A stretch of DNA of 64,000 nucleotides from JASGIT01 sp047601665 (GCA_047601665.1 JASGIT010000001.1:1798001-1862000); one strand, 5' to 3'. Shown: positions 32,500 through 41,533, numbered from the stretch's first letter. A program made the numbers and translations. Notes: generated by a model not told the origin, from the sequence alone.

Positions 32500-34784
32500 G
32501 CGTTGGCTCCTTGTGTGGGGTTGGTTTTTTCGCGCAGGGCTTGCAGCACCTGCTCGGGCTTGATCGGGTAGTGGCGGAAGCGCACGCCGATGGCGTCGTA
32601 CACCGCGTTGGCGATGGCCGGGCCGATGGCGACGATGGGGTCTTCCCCCACGCCCTTGGCGCCGAAGGGGCCGCCGGGGTCGGGCGCGGTTTCGAGGATC
32701 ACCGTGCGGATGGGCGGCATGTCCATGGACAGCGGCATCTTGTAGTCCACGAAGTTCGCGTTCAGCGAGCGGCCGGTCTGCAGGTCGATCTGGTAGTCCT
32801 CGTACAGCGTGTGGCCTATGCCCTGCTGGATTCCGCCCTCGATCTGGCCTGCCGCCGCCACCGGGTGGATCACCTTGCCGATCTCGTGCACCGGCACCAC
32901 CTGCAGCACGGTGATCTGGCCGGTTTCGGTGTCCACGTTCACTTCGACGAAATGCGCGGCGAACGAGTACGACTTGGTCGGGTGGTAGGTGGCGCTGCCC
33001 ACGAACTGCGCCGCCGGAATGCCCTTGCGCGGCATCACCGCGTCGCGGATGCTGATGCTTCGGTCAGCGCCGCGCACGTGGATGACGCCTTCGCGGGATT
33101 CGAGTTCCGCCGCCTTGGCCTCCAGCAGCCCGGCGGCGCGGTCGAACAGCTGGCGCTTGATCTCCGCCGCCGCCAGTTGCGCCGCCTTGCCGCCCAGGTA
33201 GGTGGTGTGGCTGGCGAAGGCGCCGATGTCCCAGGGCACCACGTCGGTGTCGCCATGCATGACGGAGACGGACTCGAACTGGACGCCGATCTCCTCGGCC
33301 ACGATCTGCGCCAGCGCGGTGTGCGCGCCCGTGCCCAGGCCCGCCGTGCCGGTCAGCAGCACCACGGTGCCGTCCTCGTTCATCTTGACGATGGCGTTGC
33401 CCTGCTCCTTGATGCCGGGGTAGGCGCTGCTGCCGTGCATCTCGCAGCCCATGCCCCAGCCGCGCCGCTGCACGCCGGTGTCACGGGGGCGCTGGCGCAG
33501 CGCGGGCCAGTGCACTTCTTCCATGCCGCGGCGGATGCAGTCCTCCAGCCCGTGGCCGATCAGCGGGTGGCCGGAGGGGGCGATGTCGCCCTCGCGCACC
33601 GCATTCATCAGCTTGAGCGCCGCCGGATCCATGCCCAGCTTCTCGGCGGCTTCGTCCATCTGGATGTCGATGGCGTAATAGGTCTGCACCACGCCATAGC
33701 CGCGGAAGGCCCCGGCGATCGGGCTGTTGGTGTACAGGCACCGGCCTTCCAGGTCGATGTTCTCGCAGCGGTACAGCGAGGTCATGGCCGTGGTGCCCAC
33801 GATGGTCACGCCCGGCCCGTGCGAGCCGTAGGCCCCCGAGTTGTAGACCACGCGCGCCTGGCGGGCGGTGAGGGTGCCGTCCTTCTTGAAGCCCTGCCGG
33901 AGCCAGATCTTCACCGGGTGGCGCGTGCGCCCGCCCAGGAAGGTCTCTTCGCGCGTGTACTCCATGCGTACCGGGCGGCGCGTTTCCTTGGCGAGCAGGG
34001 CGCACAGGAATTCGCTTTGGAAAAGATCCTGCTTGGCGCCGAATCCTCCGCCCATGTGGTCGACCAGCACGCGCACCTTGTGCAGCGGCAGGCCCAGCAC
34101 CTCGGCCATGATGCCGCGCACCATGAAGGCGGTCTGGGTGGAGATCCACACCGTCAGGTTGCCGTTGCCGTCCCACTGGCACATGCAGGCATTCGGCTCC
34201 ATGTAGGCGGGGGTGGGGCGGCCGCCCTCGTACTCGCCTTCCACGATCAGGTCGGCCTCGGCAAAGCCTTTCTCGATGTCGCCCCGGCTCACCTTCACCG
34301 GCGGCAGCACTAGGTTGCCGCCGGGCTCGCGGTCGTGGATCAGGGGCGCATCGGGGCGCGCAGCGTCGTCGGTGGTGAACACGGCGGGCAGCGGCTCGTA
34401 TTCCACCGTAATCAGGTCGAGCGCGGCCTCGGCGATCTCCTCGCTGGTGGCGGCCACCACGGCCACCGTCTCGCCCCAGTAGCGCACCTTGTTGTCCAGG
34501 ATGTACTGGTCGGGCGTGACCGAGGCCGAGCGCGGGTGCGGCGAGCCCGCGTGCAGCACGCGCGGCACGTTCTCGTGCGTGAGCACGGCCTTCACGCCCG
34601 GCAGCGCCAGCGCGCGGCTGGTGTCGATGCGGCGGATGTGCGCGTGCGCGATGTTGCTGCGCTTGCTGCGCGCGTACAGCAGGCCGGGCTGGTGCATGTC
34701 GGCCACGTACTGGGCCGTGCCGGTCACCTTGGCCAGCAGGTCGGTGCGCTTGACGCTCTTGCCGATGATGGTGCTCTGGCTCAT
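32496..34784 (-). CDS. Molybdenum hydroxylase large subunit (xanthine dehydrogenase family)
   Basis: 762 aa molybdopterin-binding subunit from ATG 34784. The N-terminal a/b hammerhead domain (KRTDLLAKVTGTAQYVADMHQPGLLYAR) is followed by Mo-cofactor domains with VDHMGGGFGAKQD, AGAFRGYG, GTAGLGTGAHTALAQI and the C-terminal GAKGVGEDPIVAIGPAIANAV holding the catalytic glutamate. The AFRGYG loop is of the xanthine dehydrogenase or nicotinate-hydroxylase kind and not the CO dehydrogenase AYRCSFR type. It should hydroxylate a carbon next to ring nitrogen using water. Subunits are split as in CoxLMS, with four-base overlaps on both sides. XdhC at the operon end likely matures it. Confidence 0.92.
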   Translation of the reverse strand: MSQSTIIGKSVKRTDLLAKVTGTAQYVADMHQPGLLYARSKRSNIAHAHIRRIDTSRALALPGVKAVLTHENVPRVLHAGSPHPRSASVTPDQYILDNKVRYWGETVAVVAATSEEIAEAALDLITVEYEPLPAVFTTDDAARPDAPLIHDREPGGNLVLPPVKVSRGDIEKGFAEADLIVEGEYEGGRPTPAYMEPNACMCQWDGNGNLTVWISTQTAFMVRGIMAEVLGLPLHKVRVLVDHMGGGFGAKQDLFQSEFLCALLAKETRRPVRMEYTREETFLGGRTRHPVKIWLRQGFKKDGTLTARQARVVYNSGAYGSHGPGVTIVGTTAMTSLYRCENIDLEGRCLYTNSPIAGAFRGYGVVQTYYAIDIQMDEAAEKLGMDPAALKLMNAVREGDIAPSGHPLIGHGLEDCIRRGMEEVHWPALRQRPRDTGVQRRGWGMGCEMHGSSAYPGIKEQGNAIVKMNEDGTVVLLTGTAGLGTGAHTALAQIVAEEIGVQFESVSVMHGDTDVVPWDIGAFASHTTYLGGKAAQLAAAEIKRQLFDRAAGLLEAKAAELESREGVIHVRGADRSISIRDAVMPRKGIPAAQFVGSATYHPTKSYSFAAHFVEVNVDTETGQITVLQVVPVHEIGKVIHPVAAAGQIEGGIQQGIGHTLYEDYQIDLQTGRSLNANFVDYKMPLSMDMPPIRTVILETAPDPGGPFGAKGVGEDPIVAIGPAIANAVYDAIGVRFRHYPIKPEQVLQALREKTNPTQGANA

Positions 34785-35260
34785 TGCGCGGCTCCCTGGT
34801 CGGCGGCCATCGCGATGGCTTCGATGATCTTGGTGTAGCCCGTGCAGCGGCAGATGTTGCCCGCGATGCCGAAGCGGATCTCGTCCACCGTGGGGTGCGG
34901 GTTCTCGTCCAGCAGCGCCTTGGCCTGCACCAGGAAGCCCGGCGTGCAGAAACCGCACTGCGCGGCGCCGCACTGCATGAAGCATTCCTGCAGCCTGTGC
35001 GGCGTGCCGTCGGGGGCCTGCAGGCCTTCGACGGTGGTGATCTCGGCGCCCTCGGCCTCCCAGGCCAGCACCAGGCAGGAGTTGACCGGCTTGCCGTTCA
35101 TGATGATGGTGCACGAGCCGCACTCGCCCACGTCGCAGCCCTTCTTGCTGCCCGTCAGGCCGGCCTCGCCGCGCAGCGCGTCGAGCAGGCTGCGGTTGGG
35201 CGCGACCACCATGTCGCGGGCTTCGCCGTTGACGGTGAAGGAAACGATCTTCTTGCTCAT
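34781..35260 (-). CDS. Molybdenum hydroxylase 2Fe-2S subunit
   Basis: 159 aa from ATG 35260. The N-terminal plant-type ferredoxin cluster is GCDVGECGSCTIIMNGKPVNSC and the C-terminal second cluster is QCGFCTPGF ... GNICRCTGYTKI, the eight cysteines expected for the small subunit of xanthine dehydrogenase-family enzymes. It passes electrons from the Mo centre to the FAD subunit. It overlaps its neighbours by four bases on each side. Confidence 0.96.
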   Translation of the reverse strand: MSKKIVSFTVNGEARDMVVAPNRSLLDALRGEAGLTGSKKGCDVGECGSCTIIMNGKPVNSCLVLAWEAEGAEITTVEGLQAPDGTPHRLQECFMQCGAAQCGFCTPGFLVQAKALLDENPHPTVDEIRFGIAGNICRCTGYTKIIEAIAMAADQGAAQ

Positions 35261-36126
35261 GGCTGTGCCTCCTGCAGGGCTTGCTCCAGCGCGCGCCGCG
35301 TCAGCACGCGCACCATCTCGCGGCGGTAGGCGGCGCTGCCGCGCACGTCGCCGATCGGGCGGGCCTCGTCGCTGGCGGCCTGGGCCGTCTGCGCCAGCCG
35401 CTCGGGCGTGGGCTGCTGGCCGCGCAGCACGCCTTCGGCCTGCACGGCGCGCAGCGGCGTCGGGGCGACGGCGGCGAGCACGATGGCGAGGTCGGCCACC
35501 TCGCCGCCCGCGCCCAGCGTCACTCGCACCGCCACGCCCACGGTGGCCAGTTCCATCTGCGAGCGGCGGCCATGCTTGATGTAGGCCTTGCCGGTGCGCG
35601 GCGGAGGGGCCGGGATCTCGATGTGGGTGACGATCTCGTCGCCCGCGAGCACGGTGCGGCCCGGGCCGGTGCAGAAGTCCTGCACCGCCACGCGGCGCTG
35701 GCCGCCGCCGCCGTGGATGCGCAGCACCGCGCCGTCGGCGATCAGCGCCGGCAGCGTGTCCGCCGAGGGCGACGCGCGGCACACGTTGCCCACCACGGTG
35801 GCGCGGTTGCGCACCTGGATGGAGGCGAAGTCGGTGGCCGCCTTGGCCAGGCTGGCGTAGTGCTTTTGCGTGATCGGCGAGGTCTCCACCTGCCGCGTGG
35901 TCACCAGCGCGCCCAGCAGCAGCCCGTGCGACTGGGTGAACGCGAACTCGCTCATGCCCGGAATCTTCTTGATGTTGATGACCTGCGCCGGCTGGCGCAC
36001 GTGCTCCTTCATCTGCACCATCAGGTCGGTGCCTCCGGCAATGAGGCTGGCCGGGGCGGGGCCGCTGCGCAGCAGCGCGACGGCCTCGTCCAGCGAGGCC
36101 GGCTCGCTGTAGTCGAAGTGTTTCAT
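35257..36126 (-). CDS. Molybdenum hydroxylase FAD-binding subunit
   Basis: 289 aa medium subunit. FAD-binding motifs are SLIAGGTDLMVQMK, ATDFASIQVRNRATVVGNVCRASPSADTLPALIADGAVLRI and a C-terminal CO-dehydrogenase flavoprotein domain ending YRREMVRVLTRRAL. Together with the 2Fe-2S and Mo subunits it forms a three-subunit hydroxylase of CoxMSL organisation. It starts 3 bp after the UbiX-like gene stop. Confidence 0.95.
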   Translation of the reverse strand: MKHFDYSEPASLDEAVALLRSGPAPASLIAGGTDLMVQMKEHVRQPAQVINIKKIPGMSEFAFTQSHGLLLGALVTTRQVETSPITQKHYASLAKAATDFASIQVRNRATVVGNVCRASPSADTLPALIADGAVLRIHGGGGQRRVAVQDFCTGPGRTVLAGDEIVTHIEIPAPPPRTGKAYIKHGRRSQMELATVGVAVRVTLGAGGEVADLAIVLAAVAPTPLRAVQAEGVLRGQQPTPERLAQTAQAASDEARPIGDVRGSAAYRREMVRVLTRRALEQALQEAQP

Positions 36127-36129
36127 GCT

Positions 36130-36729
36130 TCAGTCCCTTGCTTCTTCGGAAGAACGCCCCGAAGCAGGCCCCGTCCAGCGCCGTACCGCGCCCACGTCGA
36201 TGTCGAAAAGGTCCAGCACCCTTCCCAGGGTGTGGTCCACCATGTCGTCCAGGCTCTTGGGCATGGCGTAGAAGGCCGGCACCGGCGGCGCGACGATGGC
36301 GCCCATCTCGGTGACGGCGGTCATGTTGCGCAGGTGCGAGAGCGTCAGCGGCGTCTCGCGCGCCAGCAGCACCAGGCGGCGGCGCTCCTTGAGCATCACG
36401 TCGGCGGCGCGCGGAATCAGCGAGCTGCCGATGCCGTTGGCGATCTCGCCCAGCGTCTTCATCGAGCACGGGGCAATGACCATGCCCAGCGTGCGGTACG
36501 AACCGCTGGCGATGCAGGCGCCCACGTCCTCGCTTTTGTGCACCTGGGCGGCCAGCGCCGTCACGTCCTGCAGGCGCAGCGCGGTTTCATAGGCCATGGT
36601 GAGTTGCGCCGCGCGGCTCAGCACCAGGTGCACTTCTATGCCCGTGGGCTGCAGCAGTTGCAGCAGCCGGTAGCCGTAGACGAAGCCCGACGCTCCGGTG
36701 ATGGCGACGATGAGGCGTGGCTGGCTCAT
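36130..36729 (-). CDS. UbiX-type flavin prenyltransferase
   Basis: 199 aa enzyme that joins a dimethylallyl group to FMN to make the cofactor of UbiD-family decarboxylases. Motifs include LIVAITGASGFVYGYRLLQ, APCSMKTLGEIANGI, LLARETPLTLSHLRNM and MGAIVAPPVPAFYAMPKSLDDMVDHTLGRVLDLF. It is the first gene of the long minus-strand operon and has a UbiD partner 6.8 kb downstream. It may be a pathway-dedicated copy and not the housekeeping ubiquinone gene. A promoter must lie in or near the 11-bp divergent gap, partly inside the neighbouring gene. Confidence 0.93.
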   Translation of the reverse strand: MSQPRLIVAITGASGFVYGYRLLQLLQPTGIEVHLVLSRAAQLTMAYETALRLQDVTALAAQVHKSEDVGACIASGSYRTLGMVIAPCSMKTLGEIANGIGSSLIPRAADVMLKERRRLVLLARETPLTLSHLRNMTAVTEMGAIVAPPVPAFYAMPKSLDDMVDHTLGRVLDLFDIDVGAVRRWTGPASGRSSEEARD

Positions 36730-36740
36730 ACTGCGGCACC

Positions 36741-37100
36741 ATGAACCCGGACACCGCCTGGAAGGGCATCACAGCCCTGTACGCCGACCCCGCCGTGGCG
36801 CAGGAACTGATAAGGCGGCAAGACGTCGAGGGGCTGGACGTGGTGCTGCACCTGTTCGCGCAGTGGTGCGCGGCGCAAGGCCGGCCGCTGAATGACGCGG
36901 CGCTGGCCGACGCCGCGGCCACGGTGGCCGACTGGCGCGCGCAGGTGATTGCCCCGCTGCGCGGCCTGCGGCGCAGCATGAAAACCCTGGCCGCCGCCCC
37001 CGCCCTGCGCGACGCAGTGCGCAGCCAGGTGCAGGCCGCGGAACTGGCCGCGGAGCGGGCGCAGGTCGCCATGCTCTGCGCATGGCTGGATGGGCGTTGA
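36741..37100 (+). CDS. TIGR02444/DUF2390-family protein
   Basis: 119 aa small helical protein from ATG 36741. WKGITALYADPAVAQELIRRQD, LHLFAQWCAAQGRPLNDAA and WRAQVIAPLRGLRRSMK fit the DUF2390 pattern. Function is unknown. It is divergent from the UbiX-like gene by 11 bp and codirectional with the LysR gene 179 bp on. Confidence 0.7.
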   Translation: MNPDTAWKGITALYADPAVAQELIRRQDVEGLDVVLHLFAQWCAAQGRPLNDAALADAAATVADWRAQVIAPLRGLRRSMKTLAAAPALRDAVRSQVQAAELAAERAQVAMLCAWLDGR

Positions 37101-37279
37101 AGCCGACACGTCCCATGAGAATGCGAGGGATGAGCGCAGCATCGTGGCCTCCTTGTGCTGGAAGGACCAACCCGGCGAAGCCGCTTCGCCACGGGCATGG
37201 GCCGCATCGTGACAGACGCGCCGGCTTTCGGTAACCAGCCAAGTTCTATATATTCGCGCCAGATTTATAGCGATTCACG

Positions 37280-38221
37280 ATGAATCAGAACGTCACCCTG
37301 CGCCAGTTGGGCGTATTCATCGCCGTGGCCGACGCGCGCACCATCACCAGCGCGGCGGACGCCCTGGGCCTGCCCCAGTCGTCCGTCAGCACCCAGCTGC
37401 GCGAACTCGAAGAAGCGCTGGGCCTGCGCCTGTTCGACCGCCACACACGCATGTTGCGCCTGACCGAGGCGGGCGGTGAAATCCTGCCCCTGGCGCGCAA
37501 GACCCTGGCCGACCTGGACGCGGTGGTGGGCAGCTCGGCCCAGCTCAAGACGCTGGAGCGCGGGCGTGTCTCCATCGCCGCTTCGTCGCTGCAGGCGGCG
37601 CTGGTGCTGCCGCGCATGGTGCGGCAGTTCACGCAGGCGCACCCCGGCATCAAGGTGGAACTGCTGGACGTGTCCCAGGACGAGGTGCTGAGCATGGTGC
37701 AGAGCGGCGCGGTGGATTTCGGCGTGGGCACGGCGTTCGGCGAGCACCCCGAACTCGCCATGCGCCCCCTGTGGGTGGAGCCGTTCTACGCCGTGATGCT
37801 GCCGGACCACCCGCTGAGCGCCAAGAAAAAACTCAGCTGGCACGATCTGCAGAAAGAAGCCCTGATCGGCTCGCGGCGCGGCAACCCCGTGCGTACGCAG
37901 CTCGACTTTGCGCTCGCCAGCGTGGGCCTGACGCTCACCTTCGGCCATGAGAACTCGCTGCCGCTCACCACCATCGGCATGGTGATGGGAGGGCTGGGCA
38001 TCGGCGTGATGACCAGCTCGGCGCGCCCCTTGGCCGAGGCGCTGGGCCTGGCCCTCAAGCCCGTGGGCAACCCCACCGTGAAGCGTGGCGTGGCGCTGGT
38101 GTTCCACCCCGGGCGTTCGCTGTCGCCCGCGGCCAAGAAGTTCACCGAAGCCTTGCAGGAATGGGCCAGCACCATGCTGGAGCCGGACATGCAGCCGCGC
38201 CGGGCGGCACGCCGGCCTTAA
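37280..38221 (+). CDS. LysR-family transcriptional regulator
   Basis: 313 aa. N-terminal HTH residues LRQLGVFIAVADARTITSAADALGLPQSSVSTQLRELEEALGLRLFDR, effector domain from about residue 90 (RVSIAASSLQAALVLPRMVRQF). CTATA and TATAG arms 15 bp apart lie in the 30 bp before the start, a possible autoregulatory site. It is near the head of the fifteen-gene minus-strand operon but separated from it by the DUF2390 gene. Control of that operon is possible but not shown by layout alone. Confidence 0.92.
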   Translation: MNQNVTLRQLGVFIAVADARTITSAADALGLPQSSVSTQLRELEEALGLRLFDRHTRMLRLTEAGGEILPLARKTLADLDAVVGSSAQLKTLERGRVSIAASSLQAALVLPRMVRQFTQAHPGIKVELLDVSQDEVLSMVQSGAVDFGVGTAFGEHPELAMRPLWVEPFYAVMLPDHPLSAKKKLSWHDLQKEALIGSRRGNPVRTQLDFALASVGLTLTFGHENSLPLTTIGMVMGGLGIGVMTSSARPLAEALGLALKPVGNPTVKRGVALVFHPGRSLSPAAKKFTEALQEWASTMLEPDMQPRRAARRP

Positions 38222-38386
38222 GAACGTGTTCACGATCTCCTCGCGGGTGCGTGGGCGCGGGCTTGGGCGGTCTGCGGCGTTGCAAATCCTCGCAATAGCT
38301 ACGGCTATTGCTGCGGTTTGCGCCTTGCAGCCCATCCCAATCCGCATCCCACGCCCCTCGCGCTGAGATCGTGAACACGTTCTAAA
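38222..38386. repeat. Second repeat family, full intergenic copy with terminal inverted repeats
   Basis: Starts AGAACGTGTTCACGATCTC and ends GAGATCGTGAACACGTTCT, a perfect 19-bp terminal inverted repeat. The interior has GCAATAGC-TACG-GCTATTGC. It fills the gap between the convergent LysR and gamma-glutamyltransferase genes and could act as a bidirectional terminator. The interior is also found in frame inside xdhC (19928-20000). I recall similar sequences in other Comamonadaceae. Confidence 0.8.
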
Positions 38387-39971
38387 ACGCCACCGCGCCC
38401 CCATCCTTGCGCGGGTCGGAGCCCGCGATGTACGTGCCGCCCTCGCCGCGCAGCACCAGTTGCGCGCCGCCGAAGGCGAACACGCCATCGCCCGGCTCCA
38501 CCGTGACCTCGTGGCCCAGGACGCGCAGTTGGGCGATCACGGCGGCATCGAACTGCGGCTCCACCGCTACGCCCTTGCCGCCGGTCACGCGCCAGCGCGG
38601 GGCGTCCGCCGCCGCCTGCGGGTTCTGGCCGTAGCGCAGCACGCGCAGCGCCATCTGCGTGTGGCCCTGGCTCTGCATGGGGCCGCCCATCACGCCGAAG
38701 GCCATGCGCGGCGTGCCGTCGGCGTTCATGGCGAACGCGGGAATGATGGTGTGCGACGGGCGCTTGCGCGGCCCCACTTCGTTGGCGTGGCCGCGCTCGG
38801 TGGTGAAGCCGCAGCCCCGGTTCTGCAGGCTGATGCCCGTGCCCGGCACCACCACGCCCGAGCCGAAGCCCATGTAGTTGGACTGGATGAACGACACCAT
38901 CATGCCGCCTGCGTCCGCCGCCGCGAGGTACACGGTGCCGCCCGGGCGCGGCGTGCCGTAGGCGGGGCTGCCGGCGCGCGCGGGGTCGATCAGGGCGGCG
39001 CGCTGTTGCAGGTATCCGGGGGCCAGCAGATCGGCGGGGGCGACGCGCATATGGGCGCCGTCGGCGTTGTACTGGTGCAGATCGGCGAAGGCGAGTTTCA
39101 TGGCCTCGATGCTCGCGTGCACCGTTTCCACGCTGTCCACGGGGTGCCGGCCCACGCCGTGCGCATCCAGCAGGCCCAGGGCCATGAGCGCGGCAATGCC
39201 CTGGCCGTTGGGCGGGATTTCGTGGATGACCGCATCGCCGAACGGCTGCGCCACCGTGCCCACCCAGTCGGCCTGGTGCGCGGCCAGGTCGTCCAGCGTC
39301 ATCGCGCCGCCGTGGGCCTGCGCATGGGCGGCCATTTTTTCCGCCAGTTCGCCCCGGTAGAACGCTTCGCCGCGCGTGGCGGCAATCAACTCCAGCGTGC
39401 GCGCATGGGCTTCGCTGCGGAAGAGGTCGCCCGCCTGCGGAGCGTGGCCTTGGGGCGCAAAGCATTCGGCAAAGCCGGGCTGGCCGCCGAGTTTGGCGAG
39501 CCCCAGCGCCCACAGCCGCGCAATGACGGGCGAGACCGGGAAGCCCTGGCGTGCATGGCCGATGGCCGGCTGGGCGATCTGCGCCAGCGGCAGCGTGCCG
39601 AAGCGCTCATGCAGCGCCATCCAGCCCGACACCGCGCCGGGCACGGTGACGGCGTTCCAGCCCTTCTCCGGGATGCCGCCGAGCTGGGCGAAATATTCGG
39701 GCGTCCACGCTGCGGGCGAGCGGCCCGAGGCGTTGAGGCCGTGCAATTCCTTGCCGTCCCACACGATGGCGAACGCATCGCTGCCAATGCCGCAGCCCGT
39801 GGGCTCGACCACGGTCAGCGCCATGGCGGCGGCCAGCGCCGCGTCCACCGCGTTGCCGCCCGCGAGCAGCATCTGCAAGCCCGCTTGCGCGGCGAGCGGC
39901 TGCGAGGTGGAGACGACGTTGCGCCCCAGCACGGGCGAGCGGCGCGAGGGATAGGGGAAGCTCCAGTCCAT
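38382..39971 (-). CDS. Gamma-glutamyltransferase family protein
   Basis: 529 aa. Ntn-hydrolase that normally cleaves itself and transfers or hydrolyses gamma-glutamyl groups. N-terminal VSTSQPLAAQAGLQMLLAGGNAVDAALAAAMALTVVEP and GCGIGSDAF are typical. The candidate nucleophile threonine is in RPGGTVYLAAADAGG, followed by SNYMGFGSGVVVPGTGI. No signal peptide is evident, unlike periplasmic GGT. The gene is 2 bp downstream of ung. Confidence 0.88.
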   Translation of the reverse strand: MDWSFPYPSRRSPVLGRNVVSTSQPLAAQAGLQMLLAGGNAVDAALAAAMALTVVEPTGCGIGSDAFAIVWDGKELHGLNASGRSPAAWTPEYFAQLGGIPEKGWNAVTVPGAVSGWMALHERFGTLPLAQIAQPAIGHARQGFPVSPVIARLWALGLAKLGGQPGFAECFAPQGHAPQAGDLFRSEAHARTLELIAATRGEAFYRGELAEKMAAHAQAHGGAMTLDDLAAHQADWVGTVAQPFGDAVIHEIPPNGQGIAALMALGLLDAHGVGRHPVDSVETVHASIEAMKLAFADLHQYNADGAHMRVAPADLLAPGYLQQRAALIDPARAGSPAYGTPRPGGTVYLAAADAGGMMVSFIQSNYMGFGSGVVVPGTGISLQNRGCGFTTERGHANEVGPRKRPSHTIIPAFAMNADGTPRMAFGVMGGPMQSQGHTQMALRVLRYGQNPQAAADAPRWRVTGGKGVAVEPQFDAAVIAQLRVLGHEVTVEPGDGVFAFGGAQLVLRGEGGTYIAGSDPRKDGGAVAF

Positions 39972-39973
39972 GG

Positions 39974-40678
39974 TCAGTACCCGTGTTGTTCGCGGAACGC
40001 CCGCGCCTGCCCGAAATGCCCGCAGCCAATAAACGGCACCGGCGGGCGCAGCGCCGACAGCGGCGAGGGGTGGTTGGCCGTGAGCACGAGGTGTCCCCGG
40101 TCGCGCGGGATGAAGGCGCGCTTGCTCTGCGCGTGGCTGCCCCAGAGCATGAAGACCACGGGGCGCGGGCCTTCGGCAATGTGGCGGATGACGGCGTCGG
40201 TCAACAGCTCCCAGCCCTTGCCGGAGTGGCTCGCGGCCTGGCCCTCTTCCACCGTCAGGCAGGTGTTGAGCAGCAGCACGCCGTTCTTCGCCCACTTGAC
40301 CAGGCTGCCGCCGGGGTTGGGGAACGGCGGGAACGGCACGCCCAGGTCGCGCTGCATCTCCTTGAAGATGTTCTGCAGCGAGGGCGGCAGGCGCACGCCG
40401 GGCGCGACGGAGAACGACAGCCCCTCGGCCTGGCCGCGCCCGTGGTACGGGTCCTGCCCCAGGATGACCACGCGCGTGGCTTCGGGCGGCGTGAGTTCGA
40501 GCGCGCGCAGGGGCATGGGGGGGAAGATGACCGCGCCCGCGTCCAGCCGCTGCTGCAGGAAGGCGATCAGGCGCTGGCCGGTGTCGCTGGCAAAGAAGGC
40601 ATCGACCACCGGCTGCCAGCCGGGGGCCACGGGCCAATCGACCGGGTCTGCGGTCTGGAGTTGGGAAATTTGGGTCAA
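39974..40678 (-). CDS. ung: Uracil-DNA glycosylase
   Basis: 234 aa base-excision repair enzyme. Motifs are VVILGQDPYHGRGQAEGLSFSV (catalytic water-activating Asp), PPSLQNIFKE, LLLNTCLTVEEG, VVFMLWGSHAQSK and HPSPLSA. The only suitable start is TTG at 40678, preceded at 5 bp by GGAGG. Both the ribosome site and the TTG are part of palindromic repeat copy 6. It is directly downstream of trpC. Confidence 0.95.
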   Translation of the reverse strand: MTQISQLQTADPVDWPVAPGWQPVVDAFFASDTGQRLIAFLQQRLDAGAVIFPPMPLRALELTPPEATRVVILGQDPYHGRGQAEGLSFSVAPGVRLPPSLQNIFKEMQRDLGVPFPPFPNPGGSLVKWAKNGVLLLNTCLTVEEGQAASHSGKGWELLTDAVIRHIAEGPRPVVFMLWGSHAQSKRAFIPRDRGHLVLTANHPSPLSALRPPVPFIGCGHFGQARAFREQHGY

Positions 40679-40733
40679 ATTGGCCTCCAGCCCAAGTGGG
40701 ATAAGCGCTAGCAGCTATTTAATCGATAGCTTT
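40677..40733. repeat. Palindromic repeat copy 6, spans the trpC-ung junction
   Basis: AAATTGGCCTCCAGCCCAAG then TGGGATAAGCGCTAGCAGCT and ATTTAATCGATAGC. It occupies the entire trpC-ung intergenic space. On the coding strand its edge reads GGAGG-CCAAT-TTG, the ung Shine-Dalgarno and start. Confidence 0.78.
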
Positions 40734-41533
40734 CAGGCAAACAATTCTGCCAGCGCCAGCCCGGGCTCGGGCGCGCGCATGAAGGCTTCGCCGACCAGGA
40801 AGGCGTGGATGCCCGCGTCGCGCATCTGCTTCACGTCGGCGCTGTTCAGGATGCCCGATTCAGTGACCAGCAGCCGGTCGGCGGGCACCTGTTTTTGCAG
40901 GGCCAGCGTGGTCTGCAGCGACACCTCGAACGTGCGCAGATTGCGGTTGTTGATGCCGACGAGGCGGGTCTTGAGCTTCAGCGCACGCTCCAGTTCGGCG
41001 CCGTCGTGCACCTCCACCAGCACGGCCATGTCGAGGCCGTGGGCAATGGCTTCGAGCTCGGCCATCCGCGCGTCGTCGAGGCAGGCCGCGATCAGCAGGA
41101 TGCAGTCCGCGCCCATCGCGCGCGCTTCGTAGACCTGGTACGGGTCGACCATGAAGTCCTTGCGCAGCACGGGCAGGCCGCACGATGCGCGCGCCTGCTT
41201 CAGGTAATCGACGCTGCCCTGGAAGAACTGCTTGTCGGTCAGCACCGAAAGGCAGGCGGCGCTGACCTTGCCATCGCCCTCGGCATAGCTTTGCGCGATG
41301 TCGGCGGGGATGAAGTCGGCGCGCAGCACGCCCTTGCTGGGGCTGGCTTTTTTGACCTCGGCGATCACGGCGGCCTGGCCCTTGGCGATCTTGGCACGCA
41401 GCGCGCCTTCGAAGTCGCGCGTGAGCACACGGCTTTCGGCGTCGGCGCGCATGGCGGCCAGCGGCACCTTCTTTTGCGCGGCGGCGATTTCCTCGTGCTT
41501 GACGGCAACGATCTTGTTCAGGATGTCGCTCAT
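40733..41533 (-). CDS. trpC: Indole-3-glycerol phosphate synthase
   Basis: 266 aa TIM-barrel enzyme of tryptophan synthesis. Motifs include AVIAEVKKASPSKGVLRADF, VLTDKQFFQGSVDYLKQAR, LPVLRKDFMVDPYQVYEARAMGADCILLIAACL, LVGINNRNLRTFEV and TESGILNSADV. The start overlaps the trpD stop by four bases. trpG-trpD-trpC form one operon here. Confidence 0.97.
   Translation of the reverse strand: MSDILNKIVAVKHEEIAAAQKKVPLAAMRADAESRVLTRDFEGALRAKIAKGQAAVIAEVKKASPSKGVLRADFIPADIAQSYAEGDGKVSAACLSVLTDKQFFQGSVDYLKQARASCGLPVLRKDFMVDPYQVYEARAMGADCILLIAACLDDARMAELEAIAHGLDMAVLVEVHDGAELERALKLKTRLVGINNRNLRTFEVSLQTTLALQKQVPADRLLVTESGILNSADVKQMRDAGIHAFLVGEAFMRAPEPGLALAELFA

Noticed and set aside
32496..36126. Aerobic CO dehydrogenase, suggested by the CoxMSL-like subunit order
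   Set aside because: The large subunit has AFRGYG where CO dehydrogenase has an AYRCSFR-type loop with the copper-binding cysteine.
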